Assembly: GCA_944386115.1 (NCBI GenBank)
Contig: CALWZV010000013.1
Span: forward strand, 1 to 33,480
Length of the DNA stretch: 33,480 nucleotides
Source: an uncultured Clostridia bacterium
Lineage (GTDB): Bacteria > Bacillota > Clostridia > TANB77 > CAG-508
Direction: 5' to 3'
Both the position numbers and the translations under genes were made by a program. The stretch's first letter is position 1. Every line of letters starts with the position of its first letter. Positions 7,451 through 16,811 of the stretch are shown here, piece by piece. The notes under the pieces are model-generated. The model saw only the letters and a program-made list of their open reading frames with translations. It was not told where the DNA came from and did no database searches.

Positions 7451-8659
7451 ATGAAATTATTATCAATACCAAAAGAAAAATATAATGAATATAAACTAGA
7501 TCTTATGTTTGATGCATATAAATGGGATCCGCAGTTTGTAGATAATAATACTATTGCCAAATATGTATTGATACTTAGTGAAAAAGAAAATAAAGAATTA
7601 ATAGAATATACAGAACAATTGGACATGGAAACTAGAATGGCAGAAGAATTTTTAAATAATAATTTAGAAGATGCTAAAATATTGAAATTGCCAAGGAAAA
7701 TAAATAAAGAGCTTAAAAAAATGAGAGATTATGAAAAAGAAAAACATATTAGGCTTATGAGATTTGATTTTCATAAAACAACAGAAAACAAGTGGGTAAT
7801 AAGTGAGGTAAACAGTGATGTTCCAGGTGGATTTGCAGAAAGTTCCATAATGCCACAAATAGCGATGAATTTGTTAGAAAAAAACAAGTATTGGTATAAG
7901 AATTTTGGTGACTGTTTAACAAAAGAAATTAGTAATAAAGTAAAAAAGAATGGAACAATAGCACTTGTTCATTGTACATCCTATAGTGACGATAGACAGG
8001 TTATGGAGTTTTTAGGGGATAAACTTAAAAGTTTAGGATTTAGTATAATTTATGTAGCAGCAGATCATTTGCGTTTTAAAAATAAAGAAGCATATAGTAT
8101 ACTTGATGGGAACAATGGGAAAATTGATGGAATTTTTAGATTTACACCTTTAGAATGGCTAATTAATATTAAGCCAAAATATTGGGACGGGTATTTTGAT
8201 ACAATAACTACATCTTGCAATCACCCAATTGCAATATTCGCACAGACAAAGAGGTTTCCGCTTTGCTGGGATATTCTTGAAAAAAATGGAGTACGACTAG
8301 AAAAATGGAGAGAATTACTTCCAGAAACTATGGAAGTAAAAGACTTCAAAAACAAAAATGGTTATATTTATAAACCAGCATGTGGAAGAGTTGGAGAAAA
8401 AATTTCAATACCAGAAGCATGTAGAGAAGATGAGTATAAACAAATAATAAAAGATGTAAGAAAGCATCCAAAACAATATATAGCACAAAAAATGTTTATT
8501 AGTAATCAGCTACAAGGTGAAAAAAACGAAAAATATCATGTTTGTATAGGTTCATACAGTGTTGAAGGAAAACATGCAGGATATTATGCTAGAATAAGCA
8601 ACTTGCCAAGAATTGATTCATATGCTGCAGATATTCCTGTTTTGATAGAAAGGTCATAA
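7451..8659 (+). CDS. glutathionylspermidine synthase-like ATP-grasp ligase
   Basis: This family (GSP_synth, ATP-grasp) forms amide bonds between a carboxylate and an amine using ATP. The best known member joins glutathione and spermidine; most bacterial homologues have unknown substrates. The 402-residue protein shows LMRFDFHKT and VISEVNSDVPGGFAES (about 103-132), matching the conserved R-x-D and E-x-N...P active-site region. It also has the ATP-grasp C-terminal part GYIYKPACGRVGEKI (about 302-316) and KQYIAQKMF. No amidase domain is fused. The start follows AAGGAGAG. It is followed two bases later by a gene for an unknown partner, which suggests a two-protein function. Confidence 0.75.
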   Translation: MKLLSIPKEKYNEYKLDLMFDAYKWDPQFVDNNTIAKYVLILSEKENKELIEYTEQLDMETRMAEEFLNNNLEDAKILKLPRKINKELKKMRDYEKEKHIRLMRFDFHKTTENKWVISEVNSDVPGGFAESSIMPQIAMNLLEKNKYWYKNFGDCLTKEISNKVKKNGTIALVHCTSYSDDRQVMEFLGDKLKSLGFSIIYVAADHLRFKNKEAYSILDGNNGKIDGIFRFTPLEWLINIKPKYWDGYFDTITTSCNHPIAIFAQTKRFPLCWDILEKNGVRLEKWRELLPETMEVKDFKNKNGYIYKPACGRVGEKISIPEACREDEYKQIIKDVRKHPKQYIAQKMFISNQLQGEKNEKYHVCIGSYSVEGKHAGYYARISNLPRIDSYAADIPVLIERS

Positions 8660-8661
8660 TT

Positions 8662-9315
8662 ATGAATTGTAAAGAAATATATAGAATATGGGCTCCATTT
8701 GATTCTGAATGGGCAAAATGGGTAAGACCAGTGCAATTTATAGGGGTTAATGAAAAAATTACAGTATATGATCATAAAAAGGATTTAAGTAAGACAATAA
8801 ATTATATCCCTAACATATTGAAGAAAATTAAGAATATAAAAGAGTATGCAATAATAATTGATTTACCAGGATTAGAAAGCATAGAAGAAGGATTGAATAT
8901 TGCAAGATTAGGCTTTAGACCAATACCATTATATAATGGTACTGATGAACAATTAGGGGCAATACCAACAGTTGATAATAAAGAAATAAAAATTGGATTA
9001 ATAAAGGGTTCAGAGATTATTAAAAATATGAAAATAGAAAAAGATGCACCACCAGCGTTTTTGATAGACAGTAATAGAATGAATAGACATAAAATGAATG
9101 AATCTATTTTTGATAATAGTTGGGATATATATGCTCAGGATATGCCATCTGCAGAATATTTATTAAATAATGGTATTTGCAAAATTATAGTAATTTGTGA
9201 AAAGTTGCAAAAAGATTTAAAAAAAATATTATATAAATTTCAGAAAAAAGGAATTAAGATTTATTTGTCATCAATGTATGATGAGTCAAAAGAGATAAAA
9301 ATAAGAGGTCAATAA
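8662..9315 (+). CDS. unknown partner of the GSP-synthase-like ligase
   Basis: The 217-residue protein begins MNCKEIYRIWAPFDSEWAKW, followed by alternating strands and helices (AIIIDLPG about 71-78, LARLGFRPIPLYNG-like segment about 85-98, ICKIIVICEKL about 172-182), which suggests an alpha/beta fold. It has no signal peptide or membrane span. The start is two bases after the previous stop, with GAAAGG inside the end of that gene, so translation is probably coupled. The stop lies inside the bidirectional terminator at 9297-9340. I cannot assign a function; a substrate-handling partner of the ligase is the simplest inference. Confidence 0.6.
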   Translation: MNCKEIYRIWAPFDSEWAKWVRPVQFIGVNEKITVYDHKKDLSKTINYIPNILKKIKNIKEYAIIIDLPGLESIEEGLNIARLGFRPIPLYNGTDEQLGAIPTVDNKEIKIGLIKGSEIIKNMKIEKDAPPAFLIDSNRMNRHKMNESIFDNSWDIYAQDMPSAEYLLNNGICKIIVICEKLQKDLKKILYKFQKKGIKIYLSSMYDESKEIKIRGQ

Positions 9316-9340
9316 CATAAATCATTGACCTCTTATTTTT
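9297..9340. terminator. bidirectional rho-independent terminator
   Basis: A 17-bp perfect stem (9297-9313 with 9324-9340) has a 10-base loop, flanked by A-run and T-run so that it works on both strands. It serves the ligase operon (+) and the DUF2207 gene (-). Both stops (TAA at 9313-9315 on plus, TAA at 9341-9339 on minus) lie at its edges. The minus stop is reached only if two +1 shifts are made in the glycine-rich tail. Confidence 0.9.
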
Positions 9341-11440
9341 AATGACCTCCTCCGGCCACCGCCACCACCACGGCCACCGACCACCATATCCTCCGTGTAT
9401 GCCAGAACTATACCTAGATTGATATGATGCACTATGTGCAGAAGATTGGAAACGGCTAATACTAACATAAAAATTACTAGAAAGATAATATGAGTTACTT
9501 AACATTGGACTTGGTGTTGTATCTTCACATCTAATTTTAAGAGCTGATATAACATTTTGAGAAATGCCAAATGCTGTTGCATATACTAAATATTTTTCCC
9601 ACAATGGTAATTCTATAATTGTACGTTCATTCATAAGTGTATCACCCTTTAAAAAATTATATAATCCTCTCCACTTGGTATATTCATTTTCTCCAAATTG
9701 CGTAAGCAATATATATTTTTTTGAAACTTTTTTTAGATAGATAGAACATATAATTAATACACATCCCAAAATAGTAAAACCACCAAATGCTGTTCCCATA
9801 GGTAAGGTACTAAGCACAGGATTTATAATTATAATAAAAGCAATACCAAGTAACATGAAAAATGTTGATAAAGTTCTAGATCTTTCCATCAAATAATCAA
9901 AATTAGCTCTTTGAAAATATCCTTGTGATATTCCAATATTAACTGTTGAATTTTCTACATTTTTAACAAAGCTATTAGTATTATCATAATCACTAGAAAT
10001 TTTCTTTTGAAATTCATCCATAGAAATTTCATTTCCCTTTGAATGTCTAATAATTAATTTAAAAAAAGCATCTTCAGAAGGAGTGAGTGGTTCTAAATTA
10101 GTTTTATCATTAATGTTCATATCAGAATTTACAAGTTCATTATTATTAAAATATGATGTAGGTTTATAATTTACAATAATTTTTACATTATTACTTGTCC
10201 AATCTTTTGAATTATCAATTCTTTCAGTAGAAATGTAACCTTTTCTTACCAAATCCAAAACAATAGCAGAATAAGCATTAGAATAGTTTGAAGATAAGCT
10301 ATCTTTACAAAATACTAATTCAGAGGCAAATAATGGATCAAGATCACTTGGGATTTCCCTAAAATAATCAATTTGCTCATAAGGTTCATAAAATGTATTA
10401 TCCTTTTCTATTTTCTTAGTTCTAAAATATATATAAGCTATTACTAATGCAGAAGCAATTAAACATACAAATAATGTTGCTTTTTTAAGATTCATACGTG
10501 AATTATAATCTTCTTCATATTCTTGATGTTCATATCTTAGTTCAGGTAAAACATTATTATCATAGTAATAAAGATTTCTGGATGCATAATCTGTAAATTT
10601 ATGTTTATCAGTACCATAAGAGATGAGGGTAAATTCCAAATAGTTACTATAAGGATCAAATTTTAAGTCTTCTTTGTCTAAATTGAATGAAAATGTGTAA
10701 TAGCCAGGATTAACATTTGCAGATTCTGTATATGCAAAATTACCTAAGCTAGTACCATATGTATGTGATTCATAATTTCCGTTTCTTGGCATGTCTTTGT
10801 TTGGAATTAATATCTGTGCATTAAAAGAATCTAAGTATTTTATTGTGTCTCCAGAATAAAAAGATAAATAAAGTTCAGAACAATCTCCATAACGAAATGC
10901 AGCATTATTCATTTCATATTCAATTTCAAAAGTTATATTTTCACGATATATTCCATCTACGTAAAAAAGCAAGCACTCATATTGTCGTGAATATTCACTA
11001 TACGGACCTTCACTATGGTACCATTTCCCAGGACCATATAATGTAGATGAGCTCAAATAATCAGAATCATCCCAATATAATTTTGGACTTTCCACATATA
11101 TAATTTCTGTTCCATCATCAAGAATTTGTTTAACAGACTTTACGGTGTAATCTACTTTTTCACCATCTATATAACTTTCTGGTAAATCTCTCCATAATTC
11201 CCAAAAAGGATTATCTTTTGATGCAGCATGAACATCAAAAGTTATACGCTCAGTAACGGCAATTTTGCCATAACTTTCTGGTTCATCAACAATTATACCT
11301 TTATATGAAACATCAGTTATACGTGCATAATCAAAAGGGTTTGGAAATTCATCAAACAAAACTGAAAATTTATGAAAAACATTAGCTAAAAGTACAAGGA
11401 AAATAATAATTCCTAAAGTAGATTTGGCTTTCCCCTTCAT
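9339..11440 (-). CDS. DUF2207 membrane protein, glycine-rich tail, two CGG +1 recoding sites
   Basis: This is a large predicted membrane protein of the DUF2207 (YceG/YciQ-like putative membrane) type; role unknown. With the start at 11440 it has 699 residues: an N-terminal membrane anchor (about 8-22), a long extracytoplasmic domain (to about 320), a membrane span (about 325-340), a cytoplasmic domain, two spans near 530-575, and a Gly-rich tail. The tail breaks frame at two in-frame CGG codons (C at 9379 and 9354). Skipping each C gives a run of glycines ending GGGH and a TAA at 9341-9339, right at the terminator. Without the shifts the frame gives a Trp-rich tail that runs through the terminator into the neighbouring gene. 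ATG choices at 11461 and 11452 are possible; 11440 has AAAGGA 12 bases upstream. Confidence 0.75.
9351..9354 (-). other. CGGA +1 recoding site (DUF2207, site 2)
   Basis: Minus strand. After the first shift the frame is in phase at CGG (C at 9354). Skipping C reads GGA and then GGA GGT CAT TAA, a natural end beside the terminator. Confidence 0.65.
9376..9379 (-). other. CGGT +1 recoding site (DUF2207, site 1)
   Basis: Minus strand. GGT GGT CGG is in the zero frame (C at 9379). Skipping C reads GGT and keeps the tail glycine-rich, as expected for this family. Confidence 0.65.
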
Positions 11441-11555
11441 ATTTGCTATCATTCCTTTCATATAATAAAAATAAATTTAAAAATCTAAATTAATACTTCA
11501 ATTATATAGAAAAATAATAATATTGTAAAGGAAATTTAATTATATATAGAAACAA

Positions 11556-11583
11556 TTGAAAAAATCTTAAATTGTGTTATAAT
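11556..11583 (+). promoter_or_regulatory. promoter of the M50 peptidase-tsaD unit
   Basis: TTGAAA (11556-11561) and a perfect TATAAT (11578-11583) are 16 bases apart, with an extended -10 TG at 11575-11576. It lies about 50 bases before the start codon. Confidence 0.75.
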
Positions 11584-11630
11584 ATTTACATTAATTACGC
11601 AATATAATTTAATGAATGGAAGGAGAGAAA

Positions 11631-12365
11631 ATGTTTAATTTCTCATTTGATAATAGAATTTTGTGGATAATATTAGGAATAATGCTACTTATATCTTTGT
11701 CAACAGTTGCAACTCAACCAGGTGGAATAATAGGATTTATTTTAACAATACCAGCTGTTATAATAGCAATAACATTTCATGAGTTTGCACATGCTTTTGC
11801 AGCAGATAAATTAGGAGATGCAACACCAAGGATGCAAGGAAGACTAAATTTAAATCCATTAAGCCATATAGATCCAATTGGAATAATGTTGCTTTTATTT
11901 GCAGGTTTTGGTTGGGGAAAACCAGTACAGATAAATCCGAGAAATTTTAATAGGGATATGCCACTATCTAAAGCAGAGGCCATTGTTGCAGCAGCTGGCC
12001 CAATAATGAATTTCATAATAGCATTTGTTTTCTTAGTAATTATGTATTTATTACAGGAATTTGGAATAACAGCAGGACAATATACACTATATTTATATTT
12101 GTTTTTAAGCTATGTTGTTTCAATTAATATAGGGCTTGGAGTATTTAATCTAATACCATTACCACCATTAGATGGTTCTAAAATCTTAATGCATTTTTTA
12201 CCATATAATGCTAGAAATTGGTTTATAAATAAACAATATATATTTTATATAGTATTTCTTGCATTATGGATAACAGGACTTTCAGGACTTATATTGCAAC
12301 CATTATTTCAAGCTGTAATAACAGGAATGGAATTTATTGTGAGTTCAATATTTAATTTATTTTAA
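11631..12365 (+). CDS. M50 family (site-2 protease-like) membrane metallopeptidase
   Basis: This is an intramembrane zinc protease of the small Rhodobacter/Thermotoga-type S2P group. The 244-residue protein has membrane spans near residues 8-25, 32-55, 85-100, 120-140, 150-180 and 200-235. The zinc site HEFAH is at about 50-54 in the second span, and the third-ligand motif LPPLDGSKI is near 178-186. I start at 11631, where GGAAGGAGAG stands just upstream; an ATG at 11616 would overlap that ribosome site. It is 14 bases upstream of tsaD and probably cotranscribed with it. Its substrate is unknown. Confidence 0.9.
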   Translation: MFNFSFDNRILWIILGIMLLISLSTVATQPGGIIGFILTIPAVIIAITFHEFAHAFAADKLGDATPRMQGRLNLNPLSHIDPIGIMLLLFAGFGWGKPVQINPRNFNRDMPLSKAEAIVAAAGPIMNFIIAFVFLVIMYLLQEFGITAGQYTLYLYLFLSYVVSINIGLGVFNLIPLPPLDGSKILMHFLPYNARNWFINKQYIFYIVFLALWITGLSGLILQPLFQAVITGMEFIVSSIFNLF

Positions 12366-12379
12366 TAGAAGGGTATTAT

Positions 12380-13363
12380 ATGAAAGATATAATTATATTA
12401 GGAATAGAGACAAGCTGTGATGAGACATCTGCAGCTGTTGTAAAAAATGGAAGAGAGACTTTATCAAATATAATAAATTCACAAATAAAAATACATGAAC
12501 AATTTGGTGGAGTTGTACCTGAAATTGCATCAAGGAGTCATATAGAAGTTATAAATCAAGTAGTAAAGCAGGCTTTAAAGCAAGCAAAAACAAAATTTGA
12601 AGATTTAGATGCAATAAGTGTAACTTGTGGACCAGGGCTTGTAGGTGCTTTATTAGTAGGAGTTTCTTATGCAAAAGGATTAAGCTTTGCTTTAAATAAA
12701 CCATTAATAGGAGTTAACCATATAGAAGGTCATATAGCAGCCAATTACATAACTACAAAAGATTTAGAGCCACCATTTTTATGTTTAATAATATCTGGTG
12801 GGCATACACATTTAGTGCATATAAAAGATTACAATAAATTTGAAATCTTAGGGAAAACAAGAGATGATGCAATTCGGAGAAGCATTTGATAAAGTTGCAA
12901 GAATAATTGGTTTGCGGTTATCCAGGTGGCCCTAAAATAGATAAATTAGCAAAAGAAGGAAAGGCAAATATAGAATTACCAAAAACACATTTTAATAATT
13001 TAGACTTTAGTTTTAGTGGAATAAAAACAGCAATATTAAATATGTTTAACAAAAATCCAAACATAAATAAAGCAGATTTATGTGCGAGTTTTGAAAAAAT
13101 AGTAACAGAAATATTAATAAAAAACACAATTCAAGCGGCACAAGAACATAGAATTAATAAAATTGTATTAGCAGGAGGAGTTTCAGCTAACTCATATATA
13201 AGAAATGAATTTAAAAAAATACAAAACATACAAGTTTATTATCCAGAATTAAATTTGTGTACGGACAATGCTGCTATGATTGCATCTGCTCGGATTTTAT
13301 AAATATATAAATAATGAAATATCAGATTTAAAATTAAATGCAGTAGCAAATTTGAAAATTTGA
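12380..13363 (+). CDS. tsaD: TsaD, tRNA t6A37 threonylcarbamoyltransferase, read through three CGG +1 sites
   Basis: TsaD (with TsaB/TsaE) transfers threonylcarbamoyl to A37 of ANN-decoding tRNAs and is nearly universal and usually essential. The N-terminal part has the [12 protein letters not shown] motif and metal ligands H114 and H118 (HIEGH). The zero frame breaks at three in-frame CGG codons: C at 12875, 12915 and 13291. Skipping each C restores [25 protein letters not shown] and [11 protein letters not shown], all matching the family. The restored protein has 326 residues and ends at TGA 13361-13363, nine bases before the next gene. Three separate disabling mutations in such a gene, all of one kind, are unlikely in a living cell; recoding or a systematic sequence artefact is more likely. 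Confidence 0.88.
12875..12878 (+). other. CGGA +1 recoding site (TsaD, Gly166)
   Basis: Frame: GCA ATT CGG with C at 12875, in phase with the start (165 codons). Skipping C gives GGA in DDAIGEAFDK, a highly conserved glycine. Unshifted reading stops six codons after the CGG. Confidence 0.8.
12915..12918 (+). other. CGGT +1 recoding site (TsaD, Gly179)
   Basis: Exactly 13 codons after the first shift, GGT TTG CGG is in phase (C at 12915). Skipping C gives GLGYPGGP, the conserved YPGGP region. Confidence 0.8.
13291..13294 (+). other. CGGA +1 recoding site (TsaD, Gly304)
   Basis: 125 codons after the second shift, TCT GCT CGG is in phase (C at 13291). Skipping C gives MIASAGFYKYI, the conserved C-terminal MIA-x-AGY-type motif, and a natural stop. 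Unshifted reading stops three codons after the CGG. Confidence 0.8.
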
Positions 13364-13372
13364 GGTGATTTT

Positions 13373-14047
13373 TTGAGCATTTTTGCAATAGCTGACTTAC
13401 ACTTATCATTTCAGACCAATAAGCCAATGAATATATTTGGATGGGAAGGATATGAAAAAAAAATACAAGAAAATTGGGTATCAAAAGTAAAAAATGAAGA
13501 CTTGGTTTTATTACCAGGTGACTTTTCTTGGGGATTATATTTAAACGAAACTGTTAAAGATTTTGAATTTATTAACAATTTACCAGGGAAAAAAATTTTA
13601 TTAAAAGGAAATCATGATTATTGGTGGACAACATTAACAAGTATGAGAAAATTTTTAAATGAAAGAAATTTTCAAAATATAGATTTTTTATATAATAATA
13701 GTTATTTATATGAGGATAAAATAATAGCTGGTACTAGAGGATGGAATATACAAGACGAAAAAGAAGATAAGAAAATACAAAAAAGAGAAGAGATAAGATT
13801 AAAAATTTCTCTAGATGATGGAATAAAAAAATATGGAACAAATAAAGAAATAATAGTATGTATGCATTATCCTCCATTTGAAAGTAACTTAATAGAAATA
13901 ATGAAACAATATAATGTTAAAACTTGCATATATGGACATTTGCATGGAGAATCACATAAAAAAGCAATTTGCGGAAAAATAGATAATATAGATTTCAAAC
14001 TAGTAAGTGCAGACTATACAGAATTTGATTTGATAAAAATATTTTAA
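13373..14047 (+). CDS. calcineurin-like metallophosphoesterase
   Basis: The 224-residue protein has the whole metal-binding set of the family in order: D-x-H at residues 8-10 (IADLHLS), GDFSW (about 48-52), GNHDYWW (about 81-87), a histidine in CMHYPP, and GHLHG near 188-192. The product is a cytoplasmic two-metal phosphoesterase; the substrate cannot be told from sequence. Translation probably starts at the TTG at 13373, with GAGGTG eight bases upstream overlapping the tsaD stop. It is likely cotranscribed with tsaD. Confidence 0.85.
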   Translation: MSIFAIADLHLSFQTNKPMNIFGWEGYEKKIQENWVSKVKNEDLVLLPGDFSWGLYLNETVKDFEFINNLPGKKILLKGNHDYWWTTLTSMRKFLNERNFQNIDFLYNNSYLYEDKIIAGTRGWNIQDEKEDKKIQKREEIRLKISLDDGIKKYGTNKEIIVCMHYPPFESNLIEIMKQYNVKTCIYGHLHGESHKKAICGKIDNIDFKLVSADYTEFDLIKIF

Positions 14048-14112
14048 GATAATAAATTATTGAATTAAACCCATAATTAATAAAAAATTAATAAAAAAGG
14101 CTTTCTATTTTG

Positions 14113-14146
14113 CCAGTAATATTATATAATGTTACTGGTAATTTTA
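14113..14146 (+). terminator. probable terminator after the metallophosphoesterase
   Basis: CCAGTAA (14113-14119) pairs with TTACTGG (14132-14138). The interior ATTATATAAT extends the stem with one T:G pair. It is followed by TAATTTTATG, a modest U-tract. It separates this unit from the PBP gene. Confidence 0.55.
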
Positions 14147-14232
14147 TGTTAGAAGAATAAAGTAAAACAAGCTGAATAAAATTGAAAAAGTACATTCTTT
14201 ATTAAATTTGTTTTATGAAAGGAATGAAAAAA

Positions 14233-16797
14233 ATGGACAAAAAAAGTAAGAAAAAAAATAGCACAGGAAGGAAAGACGATATAACAAAAGTATACAAAAT
14301 AAAACCAGAAAAAAAGCCTAAAAAGCAGAAAAAGCCAAGTAAACATCCAAAATTAAGATTATTTTTCAAAATATTTTTTATAACTTTATTTTTGCTAATT
14401 ATAATAGGAGGAGGAATACTTGCAGGAGCCTTTTTTGGAGCTTTTGGAGATGAATTTACAATATCAGAAGAACTATTAGCAGTAAATTATTCAAATTCAG
14501 TAATGGTAGACATAAATGGTAATGTTATAACCTCACTTAGTGGAGAAGAAAATAGAGAAGTAATATCATTAGATGAGATGTCACAATATTTACCTAAAGC
14601 ATTTGTTGCAATAGAAGATGAAAGATTTTATGAACATTCAGGAGTAGATATAAAAAGAACTCTATCAGCAACATTTAAGTATTTACTAAGCAAAATAGGA
14701 ATAGGAGAAGCATCTTATGGTGGAAGTACAATAACCCAACAGGTTGTTAAAAACATAACTGGTGAAGACGAAAGAGATTGGACAAGAAAAGTAAAAGAAA
14801 TAGGAAGAGCATATAATATTGAGCAAATGCTCTCAAAAAATCAGATATTAGAGCTATATCTAAACTTAGTATTCCTAGGAGATAAAGCCTATGGAGTACA
14901 AGTTGCATCAAGATATTATTTTAATAAAAATGCATCAGAATTAGATTTAGCAGAATCTGCATTTTTAGCTGGAATAAATCACATGCCTAATGCATATATT
15001 CCATTTGGAGCAGATGAGGAAACAATGGAAAACATAAAATATAGGACAAAAACTGTATTAAATAAAATGCTAGAATTAGGTGACAAAATAACACAAGAAG
15101 AATATGATGCAGCAATAGCGAAAGTAGATGCAGGACTTCCATTTGAACAAGGAGAAATATCAAAAACTGTATTTTCATATCATACAGATGCAGCGATAGA
15201 ACAAATAATAACACAACTACAAGAAGAAAATGGTTGGGATAATAGAAAAGTTGCAGAAAATTATTTGTTCGGTGGAGGATTTACAATATATACAACACAA
15301 AATACAGATATTCAGAATGTTATGGAAGCAGAATTCATGAAGGATAAATACATAAAAAATTCAAATCAAATAGAAGGTACAACATCACAAGCTGCAATGG
15401 TAATAATAGATCATAAAACAGGTTATGTTCTAGGAACAGTTGGAGGACTTGGTGAGAAAACAGTTGCAAGAGGACAAAATAGGGCAACACAGTCTCCAAG
15501 ACAAACTGGTTCATCAATGAAACCAATTGCCGTATTAGCACCAGGACTTGAAAAAGGAACATTAACTGCAGGTTCAGTATATGATGATGTTCCTGTAAGA
15601 TATGGTACATATGATCCAAAAAACTATAATTATTATAGAGGATTGGTAACTGTTAGATATGCAATTGAAACTTCACAAAATATTCCTATGGTAAAAGCAC
15701 TTGCAGATATAGGACCAGATTATTCTCTTGAATTTTTAAGAGAATGTGGAATTAGTACATTAAATTTTGAAAAAGATTCAAATCTTCCACTTGCTTTAGG
15801 TGGAGTAACAAATGGAATAACACCATTGGAAATGGCGGGAGCATATGCAATGGTGGCAAATGATGGAGTTTATATAGAACCAACATTTTACACAAAAGTT
15901 GTAGATTCTAATGGTAATACAGTTTTAGAGCCAAAACAGGAAACAAAAAGACTAATGTCTGAACAAAATGCGTATATATTAAAAAGCATTTTAACGCAAC
16001 CAGTATTAACAGGAACAGCAACAAATTGTAGAATATCTGGAATGGATGTTGCTGCAAAAACTGGTACAACAGATAAGGATTATGATAGATGGCTTTGTGG
16101 ATTTACTCCATATTATACTGCTGCAACTTGGTATGGGTATGATTATAATGAGGTTGTATATTTTAGTGGAAATCCATCTGGGCAAATTTGGGCAAGTGTA
16201 ATGAAAGAAATACATGCAAACTTGGAAGGAAAAAGATTTGAAAGACCAACTGGAATAACTACTGCATATATATGCAGAGATTCTGGATTAATTGCAACAG
16301 GTGCTTGTGAAGAAGATCCTAGAGGTAACCAAGGATATACAGAAGTATTTGTTTCTGGAACACAGCCTACTAAATCATGTTCATGTCATCAAAAAGTTAA
16401 AATATGTAATGAAACAGGTAAAATTGCAACTGAATACTGTACAGATTTTACAGAAAAAGTATTTATAACAAGAACTGATGCTGCTACAAATACATCTTGG
16501 AGAAGTGCAAGTGATGCTAAATATATGTTACCAGAAGGTACATGTACTGTTCACACAACACCTCCTAAAGAAGAACCAAAAGAACCAGAAGAGCCAGAGA
16601 AAAAGCCTGACAAAGATCCAGAAAAGGATCCAGATAAAAAACCAGATGAATCAGAAGATCCGGATGAAGACGAAAACAAGAACAATACAAATTCTTCAAA
16701 CAATAATTCAGATACAAATAAAAATAATAATACTAATGATGTTAATAATACAGATGGTGCAAGCACAAATGAAGCTTACACAAATACACAACGTTAG
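14233..16797 (+). CDS. class A penicillin-binding protein (PBP1A-type)
   Basis: This is a bifunctional cell-wall synthase: glycosyltransferase 51 plus transpeptidase. The 854-residue protein has a very basic cytoplasmic start and one membrane span (about 39-68). The GT51 domain follows, with EDERFYEHSGVD (about 126-137) and GGSTITQQVVKN. The transpeptidase carries the SxxK serine in GSSMKP, SQN (in ETSQNIP) and KTGTT. The tail is Pro/Glu/Lys- then Asn-rich. I start at 14233, where AAAGGA lies nine bases upstream; the open frame to 14215 has no ribosome site. It leads a run of envelope genes with short gaps. Confidence 0.93.
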   Translation: MDKKSKKKNSTGRKDDITKVYKIKPEKKPKKQKKPSKHPKLRLFFKIFFITLFLLIIIGGGILAGAFFGAFGDEFTISEELLAVNYSNSVMVDINGNVITSLSGEENREVISLDEMSQYLPKAFVAIEDERFYEHSGVDIKRTLSATFKYLLSKIGIGEASYGGSTITQQVVKNITGEDERDWTRKVKEIGRAYNIEQMLSKNQILELYLNLVFLGDKAYGVQVASRYYFNKNASELDLAESAFLAGINHMPNAYIPFGADEETMENIKYRTKTVLNKMLELGDKITQEEYDAAIAKVDAGLPFEQGEISKTVFSYHTDAAIEQIITQLQEENGWDNRKVAENYLFGGGFTIYTTQNTDIQNVMEAEFMKDKYIKNSNQIEGTTSQAAMVIIDHKTGYVLGTVGGLGEKTVARGQNRATQSPRQTGSSMKPIAVLAPGLEKGTLTAGSVYDDVPVRYGTYDPKNYNYYRGLVTVRYAIETSQNIPMVKALADIGPDYSLEFLRECGISTLNFEKDSNLPLALGGVTNGITPLEMAGAYAMVANDGVYIEPTFYTKVVDSNGNTVLEPKQETKRLMSEQNAYILKSILTQPVLTGTATNCRISGMDVAAKTGTTDKDYDRWLCGFTPYYTAATWYGYDYNEVVYFSGNPSGQIWASVMKEIHANLEGKRFERPTGITTAYICRDSGLIATGACEEDPRGNQGYTEVFVSGTQPTKSCSCHQKVKICNETGKIATEYCTDFTEKVFITRTDAATNTSWRSASDAKYMLPEGTCTVHTTPPKEEPKEPEEPEKKPDKDPEKDPDKKPDESEDPDEDENKNNTNSSNNNSDTNKNNNTNDVNNTDGASTNEAYTNTQR

Positions 16798-16811
16798 AGA
16801 GGAGAGTTTAA

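Noticed and set aside
9254-9341. Trp-rich C-terminal extension of the DUF2207 protein
   Set aside because: It reads through a strong terminator into the convergent gene and is not family-like; the shifted frame gives the expected glycine tail and stop.
12907-13302. Independent 131-residue gene downstream of tsaD
   Set aside because: It is the middle part of TsaD ([11 protein letters not shown] onward) reached after two +1 shifts.
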